Shown: piece by piece, positions 1 through 9,771 of the stretch
Layout of the letters: each line of letters begins with the position of its first letter
Numbering within the stretch: position 1 is the first letter of the stretch
Assembly (NCBI GenBank): GCA_027030245.1
Contig: JALVFE010000040.1
Location: 62,001-126,000 of the forward strand
Length of the DNA: 64,000 nt
Direction: 5' to 3'
From: Melioribacteraceae bacterium
Lineage (GTDB): Bacteria; Bacteroidota; Ignavibacteria; Ignavibacteriales; Melioribacteraceae
Made by a program: the position numbers and the translations under genes
The notes under the pieces: generated by a model
What the model was told of the DNA's origin: nothing
Seen by the model: only the letters and a program-made list of their open reading frames with translations
Database searches by the model: none

Positions 1-924
1 ATTAATTTCGCCGGCGAGTTCGATAAAACGTGTGTTCAATTCAAATTCTCGCGCTTTCCACGTTAGGTAGAACGGGTCAATCGGAATACAGTGCCCGCCC
101 AGACCCGGACCCGGATAAAACGGATTGTAACCAAAAGGCTTGGTTGAAGCAGCGCTAATTACTTCCCAAATATCAATCCCCATTTTGTCGAAAACTACTT
201 TCAATTCGTTCACCAAAGCAATATTAACCGAACGGTAAATATTTTCGACAAGCTTCGTTGCTTCGGCAACTTTAGGAGACGATACCGGTACGGTTTTAAC
301 AATTACCTGATTATATAATTCCACCGCAACTTTATTACAATTTTCCGTAACACCGCCAACTACCTTAGGAATTGTAGCGGTAGAATATTTCGGATTGTTT
401 GGGTCTTCCCTTTCCGGTGAAAAAGAAAGATAAAAATCTTCTCCAACTTTAAACTTAAAATCTCCCAAACCTTGAATTACCGGAGCGGATTCGAACAACG
501 GCAATAAAATTTCTTCCGTGGTTCCGGGATAAGTTGTCGATTCAAGTGAAACAATTTGTCCCTTCCGTAAATATTTAGCCACAGTATTTGCGGTATTTTC
601 AACGTAAGACATATCGGGTTCGCGATGCTCATTTAACGGAGTAGGAACACAAATAATAATTGCATCAACTTCTGGAAGACGGCTAAAATCGGTAGTGGCG
701 CTAAACTTTCCGCTGTCCACGGCTTTTTTAATTTTCTCTTCGCTGATATGCTTGATATAACTCTTACCTTGTTCCAGCATCGGAATTTTTTTCTCGTCAA
801 CATCAAATCCTAAAACATTAAAACCCTTTAAAGCGTATTCCAAACCTAAAGGCAACCCGACGTAACCGAGTCCGATAATTCCGATTACAGCTTCTTTGTT
901 TTTGATTTTGTCAATAAGTTCCAT
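1..924 (-). CDS. Nucleotide-sugar 6-dehydrogenase (UDP-GlcNAc/UDP-Glc dehydrogenase family), 3' end outside window
   Basis: Read from the ATG at 924-922, the frame stays open to base 1 (308 codons), so the C-terminus is cut off by the window edge. The N-terminus has a Rossmann NAD-binding motif ([13 protein letters not shown], about residues 15-27), the family stretch [11 protein letters not shown] (about 167-177), and the catalytic cysteine in [14 protein letters not shown] (Cys about 279). The family oxidises the C6 hydroxyl of a UDP-sugar to a uronate with two NAD+, feeding capsule, O-antigen or exopolysaccharide synthesis. The SPERxDP wording fits the WbpA-type UDP-N-acetylglucosamine 6-dehydrogenases better than UDP-glucose dehydrogenase, but substrate cannot be fixed from sequence alone. 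The gene lies 123 bp downstream of the glucan phosphorylase on the same strand, with no obvious terminator in the AT-rich gap. Confidence 0.9.
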   Translation of the reverse strand, partial: MELIDKIKNKEAVIGIIGLGYVGLPLGLEYALKGFNVLGFDVDEKKIPMLEQGKSYIKHISEEKIKKAVDSGKFSATTDFSRLPEVDAIIICVPTPLNEHREPDMSYVENTANTVAKYLRKGQIVSLESTTYPGTTEEILLPLFESAPVIQGLGDFKFKVGEDFYLSFSPEREDPNNPKYSTATIPKVVGGVTENCNKVAVELYNQVIVKTVPVSSPKVAEATKLVENIYRSVNIALVNELKVVFDKMGIDIWEVISAASTKPFGYNPFYPGPGLGGHCIPIDPFYLTWKAREFELNTRFIELAGEIN

Positions 925-1047
925 AGAATATACCTATAAATTTAATTTATTAATATTTATATTTTTAATAATTTGATTTTAATTGAGTTAGCATTTTCAC
1001 AGCTTCGCTCTCTTAGTCACAACAATTTATTTTAACTGCCATCATAA

Positions 1048-3612
1048 TTAAGCCCAATGAATAACGCTTAACTCAAATTGATTAATCAACAATTCGTGTT
1101 TAGGCAAAATCCTAAAAGTAAATCCGAAATGCCCGGTGCTTTTACAAATTATTTCCCCTTCGAACCGGTAAATTTTCTTCTCTTCGTCCGATGCTACATG
1201 TTTCATAGTAATTGCTTTGTTATTAGTCGTATCGTCTTTTTTATCCACTTTTCCGTAATAAATTTGAACTTCGACATCGTTGGGGGTTAATTCTCCTAAG
1301 AATACTTCCGCGCTTAAAGCATATTTTGAATCCACTTTGATTTCGCTTTGATCTTTAAGTACTTTAGTATTAACAAATTTTATTTGATTCCAGTTTTTCA
1401 GCAACTTGGATTTCCAAGTTGTAAACTGACGGGCTTTTTCCCAATTATTTTCTTTCAGATAGTTTCTTTTTTCGTTTGATTTAAGATAGAACTTCGTAGT
1501 GTATTCTTCGACCATCCGGTTTGTATTGAATATCGGTCCCAAATCTCTCATTGATGCTTTCATCATTGCAATCCACCCGCGGGGTAATTGGTCTTCGCCC
1601 CGGTTATAAAACAATGGAATTATTTCTTTCTCGAGTGTGTCGTAAATAAGTCTTGATTCAACTTCATCTTGATAATCAGGATCGGCATATTCTTCGCCGT
1701 TTCCAATTTTCCAGCCGTATTTAGGATCGAACGCCTCATCCCACCAACCGTCTAACACGCTAAAATTCAATCCGCCGTTTGCAATCACTTTCATTCCCGA
1801 AGTTCCGCTTGCTTCCAATGGACGGCGCGGGTTATTTAACCAAACGTCGCAGCCTTCAACCATGTACCTTGCAATGTTCATGTCATAATTTTCGAGAAAC
1901 ACAACCCTTTTTCTGAACGGTTCTTCTTTGGCGTAAGCAATTATTTCCTGAATTAATTTTTTACCCGCTTCATCTTGGGGATGTGCTTTACCTGCGATAA
2001 TAATTTGTACGGGGAAATCGTTATTACCCAAAATATCGGCTAATCTTTCCAAATTTCTAAAAATCAACGTTGCCCTTTTATATGTTGCAAATCTTCTGGC
2101 AAACCCGATCGTTAAAGCTTCGGCATTTAATACTTCTTTTGCGGCTTCAATTTCGGAAAGCGAACCGCCCCGGTTAATAATTTGTTGCCGTAACCTTTTA
2201 CGTGCAAAAGATACCAACCTTTCCCTTCTCCTTTCGTGGGTACGCCACAGTTCTTCATCCGGAATATCGTCAACAGCTTGCCATGCTTCCTTATCCGAAG
2301 TATTTTGCAAAAAATTATCTCCGATGTATCTAAACAGTAATTCGTTCATTTCGTTAGATAGATGTGAGCGTGTATGAACGCCGTTCGTAATGTAATCAAT
2401 TGGTATTTCGTCGAAAGGAATATCTTTAAATCCGTCCACCCAAAGTTTCTTAGATACTTGTCCGTGTAATTTACTTACCCCGTTTACAAATCCGGCCATA
2501 TTCATTGCCAAATGTGCCATGTTAAAATTAACCGGCGGTTTATCTTTTATAATCGTTCCCAAGCGGTAAAATTCTTTATCGCTGATTTTTAATTCGTTAC
2601 GGTAATAATTTCCCAAATAGGTTTCTACCAATTCGTTATCAAAAACATCAATGCCAGCCGGAACCGGTGTATGTGTTGTAAAAACATTCGAATAAAAACC
2701 TACATTTTTAGCTTCTTCAAACGACAAACCTTCTTGAATTAACATTCTGATTCTTTCAAGCGAAAGGAATGCCGAATGCCCTTCATTCATATGGCATACA
2801 GACGGCTTAATACCCAAAGCATGTAAAGCGCGTATTCCGCCAATACCTAAAATTATTTCTTGTTGAATTCTTGTTTCTTTATTTCCGCCGTAGAGTGCAC
2901 GCGTAATTCTTTTATCTTCGTCGTTGTTTTCCGGAACATTCGTGTCCAACAAATAAAGGGGCACGCGCCCGACCTGAATTTTCCAAATTTGGAAGAACAC
3001 TTTTCTTCCAGGAAAATCGAGTGAAATTTTTAATGGTTGATTTTTGTTATCCGTAACAAGGGTCATGGGTTGATTGTGAAAATCGGTCAGTTCGTAACGT
3101 TCTTGCTGCCAGCCGTCGGAGGTTAAATATTGTTGGAAATATCCTTCTTTATAACACAAACCAACGGCAACCAAAGGGATTCCCAAATCACTTGCGGATT
3201 TAAGATGATCACCCGATAAAACACCTAAGCCGCCGGAATAAATTTGCAAGCATTCGGTTAAACCGTATTCCGCAGAAAAGTAAGCTACAAAAGGTTTATC
3301 GTCTCCTCTGTATTTTTTCTGATACCATGTTACCTCTTGCATGTAAATTGTTAACTGCAAATAAACTCTGTTCATGTGAGAGATAAACCCGTCGTCTTCC
3401 GAAGCTTCCCGCAGGATATCTTGGCTTATTTTTCCGAGCATCAGAACAGGATTATGATGGGTTTCTTCCCATAAATCTCTGTCTAATCTTCTGAAAAGTT
3501 CTTGAGCATCTTGGTTCCACGACCAGTGTAAGTTGTAGGCAATTTCTCGTAATGGTTCCAAATTTTCCGGCAGGCTAGGAACCACATTGAATTGACCGAT
3601 AAATTTTATCAT
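1048..3612 (-). CDS. glgP: Alpha-glucan (glycogen/maltodextrin) phosphorylase, GT35, short form
   Basis: An 854-residue cytoplasmic enzyme that splits alpha-1,4-glucan with phosphate to give glucose 1-phosphate. The N-terminal ~110 residues (IAYNLHWSWNQDAQELF, about 25-41) match the DUF3417 domain of the short bacterial and archaeal glucan phosphorylases. The pyridoxal-phosphate site is in EASGTSGMKVIANGG, with the Schiff-base lysine near residue 608. Glycogen-phosphorylase landmarks such as FSAEYGLTE (about 112-120), HMNEGHSAF and FARRFATYKRA are all present. Length is normal for the subfamily. The ATG at 3612 follows an AG-rich leader (GAGGACTAA). The enzyme presumably serves storage glycogen; it is not linked by operon to the beta-glucan locus further right. 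It starts divergently from plsY across a 174-bp gap. Confidence 0.95.
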   Translation of the reverse strand: MIKFIGQFNVVPSLPENLEPLREIAYNLHWSWNQDAQELFRRLDRDLWEETHHNPVLMLGKISQDILREASEDDGFISHMNRVYLQLTIYMQEVTWYQKKYRGDDKPFVAYFSAEYGLTECLQIYSGGLGVLSGDHLKSASDLGIPLVAVGLCYKEGYFQQYLTSDGWQQERYELTDFHNQPMTLVTDNKNQPLKISLDFPGRKVFFQIWKIQVGRVPLYLLDTNVPENNDEDKRITRALYGGNKETRIQQEIILGIGGIRALHALGIKPSVCHMNEGHSAFLSLERIRMLIQEGLSFEEAKNVGFYSNVFTTHTPVPAGIDVFDNELVETYLGNYYRNELKISDKEFYRLGTIIKDKPPVNFNMAHLAMNMAGFVNGVSKLHGQVSKKLWVDGFKDIPFDEIPIDYITNGVHTRSHLSNEMNELLFRYIGDNFLQNTSDKEAWQAVDDIPDEELWRTHERRRERLVSFARKRLRQQIINRGGSLSEIEAAKEVLNAEALTIGFARRFATYKRATLIFRNLERLADILGNNDFPVQIIIAGKAHPQDEAGKKLIQEIIAYAKEEPFRKRVVFLENYDMNIARYMVEGCDVWLNNPRRPLEASGTSGMKVIANGGLNFSVLDGWWDEAFDPKYGWKIGNGEEYADPDYQDEVESRLIYDTLEKEIIPLFYNRGEDQLPRGWIAMMKASMRDLGPIFNTNRMVEEYTTKFYLKSNEKRNYLKENNWEKARQFTTWKSKLLKNWNQIKFVNTKVLKDQSEIKVDSKYALSAEVFLGELTPNDVEVQIYYGKVDKKDDTTNNKAITMKHVASDEEKKIYRFEGEIICKSTGHFGFTFRILPKHELLINQFELSVIHWA

Positions 3613-3736
3613 TTAGTCCTCTTGATTAGTCTATTCCTTTTTTGGAAAATATATTAGAATATTAAACTTTGTATTTTATAGGATATTCCCGAGAAAAGCA
3701 ACATTCTTTTTTTTATTATCCATAAAGCTATAATTT

Positions 3737-3765
3737 TTTCCATACAAATTCTTATTTTGTATAAT
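3737..3765 (+). promoter_or_regulatory. Possible sigma-70 promoter for plsY-htrA-purB
   Basis: A perfect TATAAT lies at 3760-3765, 21 bp before the plsY ATG. Seventeen bases upstream is TTTCCA (3737-3742), a 4/6 match to TTGACA. It is placed sensibly in the divergent gap between glgP and plsY, but the -35 is weak and the region is AT-rich. Confidence 0.35.
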
Positions 3766-3786
3766 GTTAAAATTTTACGATAATCA

Positions 3787-4425
3787 ATGAATTATTTTTT
3801 CAGCGCAATAATCGGATACATCCTTGGGTCTTTACCTACAGCTTATATATTGCTTAAGCGTAAAGGTATTGATATTACCAAGAGCGGCTCCGGGAACGTC
3901 GGAGCATTCAATTCTCTTGAGGTAAGCAAATCGAAAGTTACGGGTCTTACCGTTTTTGCTGTGGATTTTCTTAAAGGATTTTTAAGCGTTTTTCTTGTGA
4001 AAAGTTTATACGGTAATTATTTCGAATTTCAAATAGTTGCGTTGATGTTTGCCGTAATAAGTCATTGCTATTCGCCGTGGATTAAATTTAAGGGAGGAAA
4101 AGGTTTGGCAACGGGTGCAGGCGGAACAATACTTTTAATGCCTCAAATTTTGGTTTTGTGGATAGTATTATGGATTTTCGTTTACATTTACAAAAAAGAT
4201 ATCCAAGTAGCAAACAGCGCTGCTTCCGGGTTGGTTGGTTTGCTAGCTATTTTCACATCGGATATTTTAAATAAATATTCGAACCCTCCCGCACAGAATT
4301 CCGCTTTTTTCGGTTGGATGACTCTTATTCTCTTTATTGTTATTTTAACGAAACATATTATTCCGTTAATGGAATATTTCAAAGAACAACAAAATTCGTT
4401 AAAGGATAAACATGGGCACATTTAA
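3787..4425 (+). CDS. plsY: Glycerol-3-phosphate acyltransferase PlsY
   Basis: A 212-residue integral membrane enzyme that moves an acyl group from acyl-phosphate to sn-glycerol 3-phosphate, the first step of phosphatidate synthesis. Family signatures are visible: GYILGSLPTAYIL at the N-terminus, the phosphate-binding loop GSGNVGAFNSLEV (about residues 34-46; the classic form is GSGNxGATN, here Phe replaces Thr), and KFKGGKGLATGAGG (about 100-113). Several hydrophobic helices cover the rest. The ATG at 3787 is the only good start. The 3' end overlaps htrA by 14 bp in another frame, suggesting translational coupling in a plsY-htrA-purB unit. Confidence 0.95.
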   Translation: MNYFFSAIIGYILGSLPTAYILLKRKGIDITKSGSGNVGAFNSLEVSKSKVTGLTVFAVDFLKGFLSVFLVKSLYGNYFEFQIVALMFAVISHCYSPWIKFKGGKGLATGAGGTILLMPQILVLWIVLWIFVYIYKKDIQVANSAASGLVGLLAIFTSDILNKYSNPPAQNSAFFGWMTLILFIVILTKHIIPLMEYFKEQQNSLKDKHGHI

Positions 4426-5617
4426 AACGATTTTTCTCTCGTCCGTTACAACATTATTTATTGTTTCAGCAGCTTTCGCTTATTTGTATTATACCAAAGG
4501 CGACATCTTACCTGAAAAAAACAAAGGAGTGATTACGGTTAAAAATGCTTCGAACAATGTAGTTATCAATGACAAACACGATTCGGTAACCACGAAAGAC
4601 GAAGCAAACAATAATCTTTATAACTCCCGGCACACGATCATTACAAAAACAGTGGCTAAAGTTAGTCCCGCTGTTGTCGGTATTACCGTAACCGAAATTC
4701 AAAAATACAGGGATTTTTGGAGTACCGATCCGTTTTTCCGCGAATTTTTCGGAGACAGAATATATTTGCGGGAAGTAAAAGGATTGGGATCAGGAACATT
4801 AATTTCTCCCGACGGATACATAATTACCAACGATCACGTTGCGGGAAACGCCGTTAAAATTATTGTAACGCTAACCGACGGCAGGCATTTCGATGCAAAA
4901 TTGATAGGAACCGATCCGGTTTCAGACATTTGCTTGTTAAAAATAGATTCGGAGAATCTTCCTTACCTTAAGTTCGGTGATTCGGAAGAAATTTTAATCG
5001 GCGAATGGGTAATTGCGCTTGGTAATCCATTTGGACTTTTTGAAATTAATAAAAAACCGACCGTAACCGTCGGTGTCGTCAGTTCACTTGGGATGAACCT
5101 CGGTGTTCAAAACGAAAGATATTATTATAACATGATTCAAACCGATGCGGCAATTAACAGCGGAAACAGTGGTGGACCGCTGGTTAACAGTATCGGCGAA
5201 ATTATCGGGATGAATACTTTAATTTATTCCGGAAGCGGCGGAAATATCGGAGTAGGTTTTGCCATTCCGATAAACAAAGTAAGCGAAATAATTGCTGACC
5301 TCAAACAATACGGTAAAGTTGACAGAAATTTTTGGACAGGGTTGAGCATACAAACAATTAATGAAAGCATTGCAAAGTATTTCAAACTTAAAAATGCGGA
5401 AGGAGTAATTATCACCGATGTAGCGCCGGACTCCCCGGCAGATAAAGCTGGTCTGCAAGTAGCCGATATTATTTTGGAAATGAATAAAGTTAAAATAAAC
5501 GATGATGTTACTCTCATTAATTTACTTCATACATATAAAACAAACGACGCCGTAAGTTTTAAAATTTTACGCAAAGGCAAAACTTTAACAAAAACGATGA
5601 TATTGGAGCCTAAATGA
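4412..5617 (+). CDS. HtrA/Deg-type trypsin-like serine protease with one PDZ domain
   Basis: A 401-residue envelope protease. Residues ~7-27 form an uncleaved-looking hydrophobic anchor, followed by a low-complexity linker. The trypsin fold carries the full triad: His about 142 (ITNDHV), Asp about 172 ([11 protein letters not shown]) and Ser about 253 ([12 protein letters not shown]). A single PDZ domain occupies about 315-400 ([28 protein letters not shown], seen here as two adjoining motifs). One PDZ domain and a membrane anchor make it DegS/HtrA-like rather than a two-PDZ DegP. Family members degrade or sense misfolded envelope proteins. It starts 14 bp inside plsY and its stop overlaps the purB start as ATGA (5614-5617), so the three genes are very likely cotranscribed. 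Confidence 0.93.
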   Translation: MGTFKTIFLSSVTTLFIVSAAFAYLYYTKGDILPEKNKGVITVKNASNNVVINDKHDSVTTKDEANNNLYNSRHTIITKTVAKVSPAVVGITVTEIQKYRDFWSTDPFFREFFGDRIYLREVKGLGSGTLISPDGYIITNDHVAGNAVKIIVTLTDGRHFDAKLIGTDPVSDICLLKIDSENLPYLKFGDSEEILIGEWVIALGNPFGLFEINKKPTVTVGVVSSLGMNLGVQNERYYYNMIQTDAAINSGNSGGPLVNSIGEIIGMNTLIYSGSGGNIGVGFAIPINKVSEIIADLKQYGKVDRNFWTGLSIQTINESIAKYFKLKNAEGVIITDVAPDSPADKAGLQVADIILEMNKVKINDDVTLINLLHTYKTNDAVSFKILRKGKTLTKTMILEPK

Positions 5618-6912
5618 TCGAACGCTATACGCTTCCCCAAATGGGGAAAATCTGGGAAGACGAATTCAAATTTTCAACATGGCTAAAAATTGAAATTCTT
5701 GCATGCGAAGCACGCGCCCAAATGGGTGAAATTCCTGTAGAAGATGTTGAAGAAATAAAATCAAAAGCTTCATTCGATGTTAAGCGTATTTTAGAGATTG
5801 AAGAGGAAACCAAACACGATGTAATTGCTTTTTTAACAAACGTCGCAGAATATGTTGGTCCCGCTTCCCGGCATATACATTACGGAATGACAAGCTCCGA
5901 TATTCTCGATACAACTCTCGCTTACCAAATGAAAAGCGCGGGTGAAATTTTACTTTCTGATTTAAATAAACTAAAAGAAGTTCTGAGAAGAAGAGCGCTC
6001 GAGCATAAACATACTCTTTGCGTCGGAAGGAGCCACGGAATTCATGCCGAACCTACAACATTCGGGCTGAAGTTTGCGTTATGGTACGAAGAAACAAAAA
6101 GGAATATTAAACGTTTGAAAGATGCGATTGAAAACATTAGCGTGGGACAAATCTCCGGTGCAGTCGGTACGTTCGATCATCTTTCTCCAAAGGTTGAAAA
6201 ATATGTTTGCGAGAAGATGGGATTAAAACCCGCACCCGTTTCCACACAAATAATTCAACGCGACCGCCACGCGCAATACTTGTCAACTCTTGCCGTAATC
6301 GGCGCGACGCTGGAAAAAATGGCTGTGGAAATAAGACATCTTCAACGCACTGAAGTTCTTGAAGCGGAAGAATATTTTTCAAAAGGTCAAAAAGGTTCAT
6401 CGGCAATGCCACATAAACGTAATCCGGTTATATCCGAGCGTATTTCCGGTTTGGCAAGGTTACTCAGAAGTAATGCCGTTGCATCATTGGAAAACGTGGC
6501 ACTCTGGCACGAGCGTGATATTTCGCATTCATCGGTTGAAAGAGTAATTGTTCCCGATAGTACGATTACTTTAAATTATATGCTTAATTTAGCAATTAAT
6601 TTGATTGATAATCTTATTATATATCCGGAAAATGCACTTGAAAACTTGAACAAAACTAGAGGCTTAATTTATTCGCAAAAAGTATTACTCAAATTAGTAG
6701 AAAAAGGATTGACCCGGGAAGAAGCCTATGCAATGGTTCAGGAACCGGCTATGCATGTTTGGAAAGATAAATCAACCGATTTAAAGACCGAATTGCTGAA
6801 CTCTAAGAGGGTAAGAAATTATCTTTCCGAAGAAGAGATCGAAAATATTTTTGACTCAAAAGAAATGTTAAAAAACGTAGATTATATTTTTGCAAGGTCT
6901 GTTGAAAAATAA
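5614..6912 (+). CDS. purB: Adenylosuccinate lyase
   Basis: A 432-residue cytoplasmic enzyme of purine synthesis that removes fumarate from SAICAR and from adenylosuccinate. The fumarase-superfamily signature [11 protein letters not shown] is at about 261-271 (catalytic Ser in the mobile loop) and the catalytic-His region [11 protein letters not shown] at about 138-148; [10 protein letters not shown] (about 91-100) is the first conserved block. Length is typical of the short bacterial PurB (about 430-450). The start overlaps the htrA stop by four bases. It converges on the ABC ATPase gene with only 22 bp between stops and no clear terminator hairpin there. Confidence 0.97.
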   Translation: MIERYTLPQMGKIWEDEFKFSTWLKIEILACEARAQMGEIPVEDVEEIKSKASFDVKRILEIEEETKHDVIAFLTNVAEYVGPASRHIHYGMTSSDILDTTLAYQMKSAGEILLSDLNKLKEVLRRRALEHKHTLCVGRSHGIHAEPTTFGLKFALWYEETKRNIKRLKDAIENISVGQISGAVGTFDHLSPKVEKYVCEKMGLKPAPVSTQIIQRDRHAQYLSTLAVIGATLEKMAVEIRHLQRTEVLEAEEYFSKGQKGSSAMPHKRNPVISERISGLARLLRSNAVASLENVALWHERDISHSSVERVIVPDSTITLNYMLNLAINLIDNLIIYPENALENLNKTRGLIYSQKVLLKLVEKGLTREEAYAMVQEPAMHVWKDKSTDLKTELLNSKRVRNYLSEEEIENIFDSKEMLKNVDYIFARSVEK

Positions 6913-6934
6913 TTACTCTACTAATTATAGCGAT

Positions 6935-8017
6935 TTAACATATCGGTTTGTCTTTATAAAAGATATGAATTCTATCTTTCTTAAAAGAAATTTTTACTGA
7001 TTTGAACTCCGATTTTTCTATTTGTACTGTTGACTTTACAACTAATTTAACTCCATTTAAATGTAAATAATAAAGTGATTCTCCGCCCAACGGCTCTATT
7101 AACTCAATATCTGCAGAATGCGAATCACCTGCTTGATTTCCCACTAAAATATCCTCAGGTCTAATTCCTAAAGTAACAATTTGATTTTCAAGTTCTTGCA
7201 AATACTCTGTACCGCATTCACCAATATTCAACGTAAAATGTTGTGATTTAAATTTTACAATTCTTTTTTCGATGGAAATCACACCGTCAATAAAATTCAT
7301 CGGTGGATTACTAATAAATCCTGCTACAAATTTATTGGCAGGATTATTATAAATCTTTAATGGTTTATCTACTTGTTGTATTATCCCATTATTTATTACA
7401 ACAATCCTATCTCCCATTGTCATTGCTTCTGTTTGATCGTGCGTTACATACATCATTGTTGTTTTTAACTTTTGATGTAATTTAGATATTTCAGTTCGCA
7501 TTTGAACTCTTAGTTTTGCGTCCAAATTGCTTAGTGGTTCATCAAAGAGAAAAACTTTTGGTTTCCGAATAATTGCTCTTCCAAGAGCCACACGCTGTCT
7601 TTGTCCTCCCGACAGAGCTTTGGGTTTTCTACTTAATAAATCCTGTAACTCTAAAATTTCTGCAGTTTCGGTTACCCGTTTTTTTATTTCATCTTTTGGT
7701 AATTTCCTTATTGTAAGTCCAAAAGCCATATTTTCAAATACGGTCATATGCGGATAAAGGGCATAATTTTGAAAAACCATTGCAATATTACGATCTTTGG
7801 GGGGAACATGATTAACCAACTTATCATCGATATAAATTTTTCCCTCAGTTACTTGCTCTAACCCTGCAATCATTCTAAGTATTGTTGATTTTCCACAACC
7901 TGAAGGTCCAACTAAAACAATAAATTCTTTATCATTAACTTCGAGATTAATATTATTTACTGCCGTTTGGTTATTGCTATACTTTTTTGTTACATTTTGT
8001 AAAACTACTTTTGACAT
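6935..8017 (-). CDS. Carbohydrate ABC transporter ATP-binding protein, MalK/UgpC/MsmK type
   Basis: A 360-residue ATPase: Walker [10 protein letters not shown] (about residues 37-45), Q-loop [12 protein letters not shown], signature [14 protein letters not shown] (about 135-148), Walker B VFLFDEP and switch His in THDQTEAM. The C-terminal third is the OB-fold/TOBE regulatory domain of sugar importers (GIRPEDI). It energises uptake of an oligosaccharide across the inner membrane with two permeases and a solute-binding protein. It is the last gene of the long minus-strand sugar locus, 50 bp after the intact permease. This gene looks fully intact although two partners are broken. UgpC/MsmK-type ATPases can serve several importers, which may explain its preservation. 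Confidence 0.93.
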   Translation of the reverse strand: MSKVVLQNVTKKYSNNQTAVNNINLEVNDKEFIVLVGPSGCGKSTILRMIAGLEQVTEGKIYIDDKLVNHVPPKDRNIAMVFQNYALYPHMTVFENMAFGLTIRKLPKDEIKKRVTETAEILELQDLLSRKPKALSGGQRQRVALGRAIIRKPKVFLFDEPLSNLDAKLRVQMRTEISKLHQKLKTTMMYVTHDQTEAMTMGDRIVVINNGIIQQVDKPLKIYNNPANKFVAGFISNPPMNFIDGVISIEKRIVKFKSQHFTLNIGECGTEYLQELENQIVTLGIRPEDILVGNQAGDSHSADIELIEPLGGESLYYLHLNGVKLVVKSTVQIEKSEFKSVKISFKKDRIHIFYKDKPIC

Positions 8018-8067
8018 ATATGATCAGCGTTATTACTTAATATTATAATTTTCTCTATTTAAAGTTG

Positions 8068-8889
8068 TTACTCTTTTATACTCCCTAACATTATTCCTTC
8101 TATGTATTGTTTTTGAAGAACTAAAAAAACAATAATTATTGGTAAAATTGTAATTACCGAACCTGCCATCATCAACTCCGGTTCTTTTACATGTTCGCCA
8201 ATAAGATTTGCAAGAGCAACAGGCAAAGTATACATCGATTCATCTGTTAAAGCTATTAAAGGCCAAATAAAGTCATTCCATGTTCCCATAAACGTAAATA
8301 ATGCTAGTGTTACTAATATTGGTTTTATTACGGGTAAAAATATTTTGTAATAAATCTGAAAGTCTGAAGCACCATCTATCCTCGCAGCTTGAATTAAACT
8401 GTCGGGAACAGATTCGGCATATTGTTTAATCAAAAATATTCCGAAAATATTAGCCATACCTGGGATAATAATTGCAAAATACGTATTAATAATTCCCATT
8501 TCTTTTAACATCAGAAACAAAGGAAGCATAGTTACTTGGCTTGGAATAATCATTGAGCTTAATAAAATCTTGAAAAGTTTTTCTTTTCCTGTAAATTCAT
8601 ATTTCGCAAAAATAAAACCTGCCAGTGAATTAAAAAACAAAGAGATGAAAGTTACCCCAATTGATAAAACAAAACTATTAAATAGACTAGACCTAATATT
8701 TAATTTGGAAAACAATATTTTATATTGTATTAGTGTAAAATTATCCGGAATAAATCTTGGCGGGAAAACGGACGCATGACCATCTAACATAAAAGATGCG
8801 GAAAGCATCCAAATAAAAGGAGCCAATGTAATAATAGCTATCATTATCATTAGAAAATGTAAAAACAATCTTTTAAAAATATCATTCAT
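8068..8889 (-). CDS. Carbohydrate ABC transporter permease, MalG type
   Basis: A 273-residue inner-membrane permease with six hydrophobic segments. The EAA loop that docks on the ATPase is visible as IQAARIDGASDFQIYYKIFLPVIKP in two parts (about residues 183-207), with the conserved Gly. The N-terminus (LAPFIWMLSASF) is typical of MalG-like components of CUT1 sugar importers. Its ATG (8889) lies inside the 3' end of the upstream permease gene (8-bp overlap if that gene is read through to its original stop at 8882), as expected for a coupled malF-malG pair. No lesion is seen in this gene. Confidence 0.92.
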   Translation of the reverse strand: MNDIFKRLFLHFLMIMIAIITLAPFIWMLSASFMLDGHASVFPPRFIPDNFTLIQYKILFSKLNIRSSLFNSFVLSIGVTFISLFFNSLAGFIFAKYEFTGKEKLFKILLSSMIIPSQVTMLPLFLMLKEMGIINTYFAIIIPGMANIFGIFLIKQYAESVPDSLIQAARIDGASDFQIYYKIFLPVIKPILVTLALFTFMGTWNDFIWPLIALTDESMYTLPVALANLIGEHVKEPELMMAGSVITILPIIIVFLVLQKQYIEGIMLGSIKE

Positions 8890-9771
8890 AGTTTTTTAAT
8901 TTTAACTGAATAAATGTTCCGATAAAAATTATAATAAACAAAACAAACGCCAAAGCAGCAGAATATCCCATATTCCACTATCTAAATCCTTCTTGATACA
9001 TATACTGTACTATACTTAATGTTGAATTTAGTGGACCACCTTGAGTCATAATATATGGTTCGGCAAAGAGTTGAAAAAATCCAATTAACGTAATTATGCT
9101 AATAAATAAGGTAGTCGGAGCAAGCATCGGTAAGGTAATTCGGAAGAATTTTTGCAAAGCATTAGCTCCTTCAACTTCAGCTGCTTCGTAAAGCTGGGGT
9201 GGAATATTTTGTAAACCTGCAGTAAAAATAATCATATTATAACCGAAATTTTTCCAGACTGCCATAAGGATAATTGAAGGCATTGCCCACGATGGATCAC
9301 CAAGCCAATCAATAGGGGATATTCCGAATAAACCCAAAAAATAATTAGTACTCCAAAATGAGGGTGATATATATATCTCCATACAATAGAAACCGCGACT
9401 AGTGTTGTAACCACAGGTAAAAAGAAAGATAGCCTGAAGAATGATTTAAACTTAACAAGTTTAGAATTCAACATAATTGCTGTGATCAAAGAGACTAATA
9501 TTGATAAAGGTCCCGCAACAAAAACAAAATAGACAGTGTTTTTAAGTGCTTGCCAGAAAAGAGGGTCTTTAAAAAGGTTTATATAATTATCAACACCGAT
9601 AAATCTGGTATATTTCCAATCAGCAAGTGAATATATCCCCAAATCCGTAAAACTTAATATAAATGCCGCAATTACAGGGAGAAAAAAGAAGATAAAGATA
9701 GAGAGTAGTGCTGGTGCCAGAAATAAGAACACCGTTTTATTATAAATTTTATTTCTTGTATTAATTATCAT
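8882..9771 (-). pseudogene. Carbohydrate ABC transporter permease, MalF type, broken by a frameshift and a nonsense codon
   Basis: The 5' part (9771 to about 9345) encodes MalF-like membrane segments up to VWRYIYHPHFGVL. The expected continuation NYFLGLFGISPIDWLGDP is found in the next frame, so about one base is missing near 9342-9351. The second part carries the EAA loop (LYEAAEVEGANALQKFFRITLP) and runs to an in-frame TAG at 8978-8980. After it the same frame continues WNMGYSAALAFVLFIIIFIG and ends at TGA 8882-8884, exactly the usual C-terminus of this family; FR-stop-WN suggests TGG (Trp) changed to TAG. The restored product would be about 296 residues. Two lesions in one gene point to decay, or to local sequence error. 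The 5' end overlaps the solute-binding gene by 11 bp. Confidence 0.85.
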
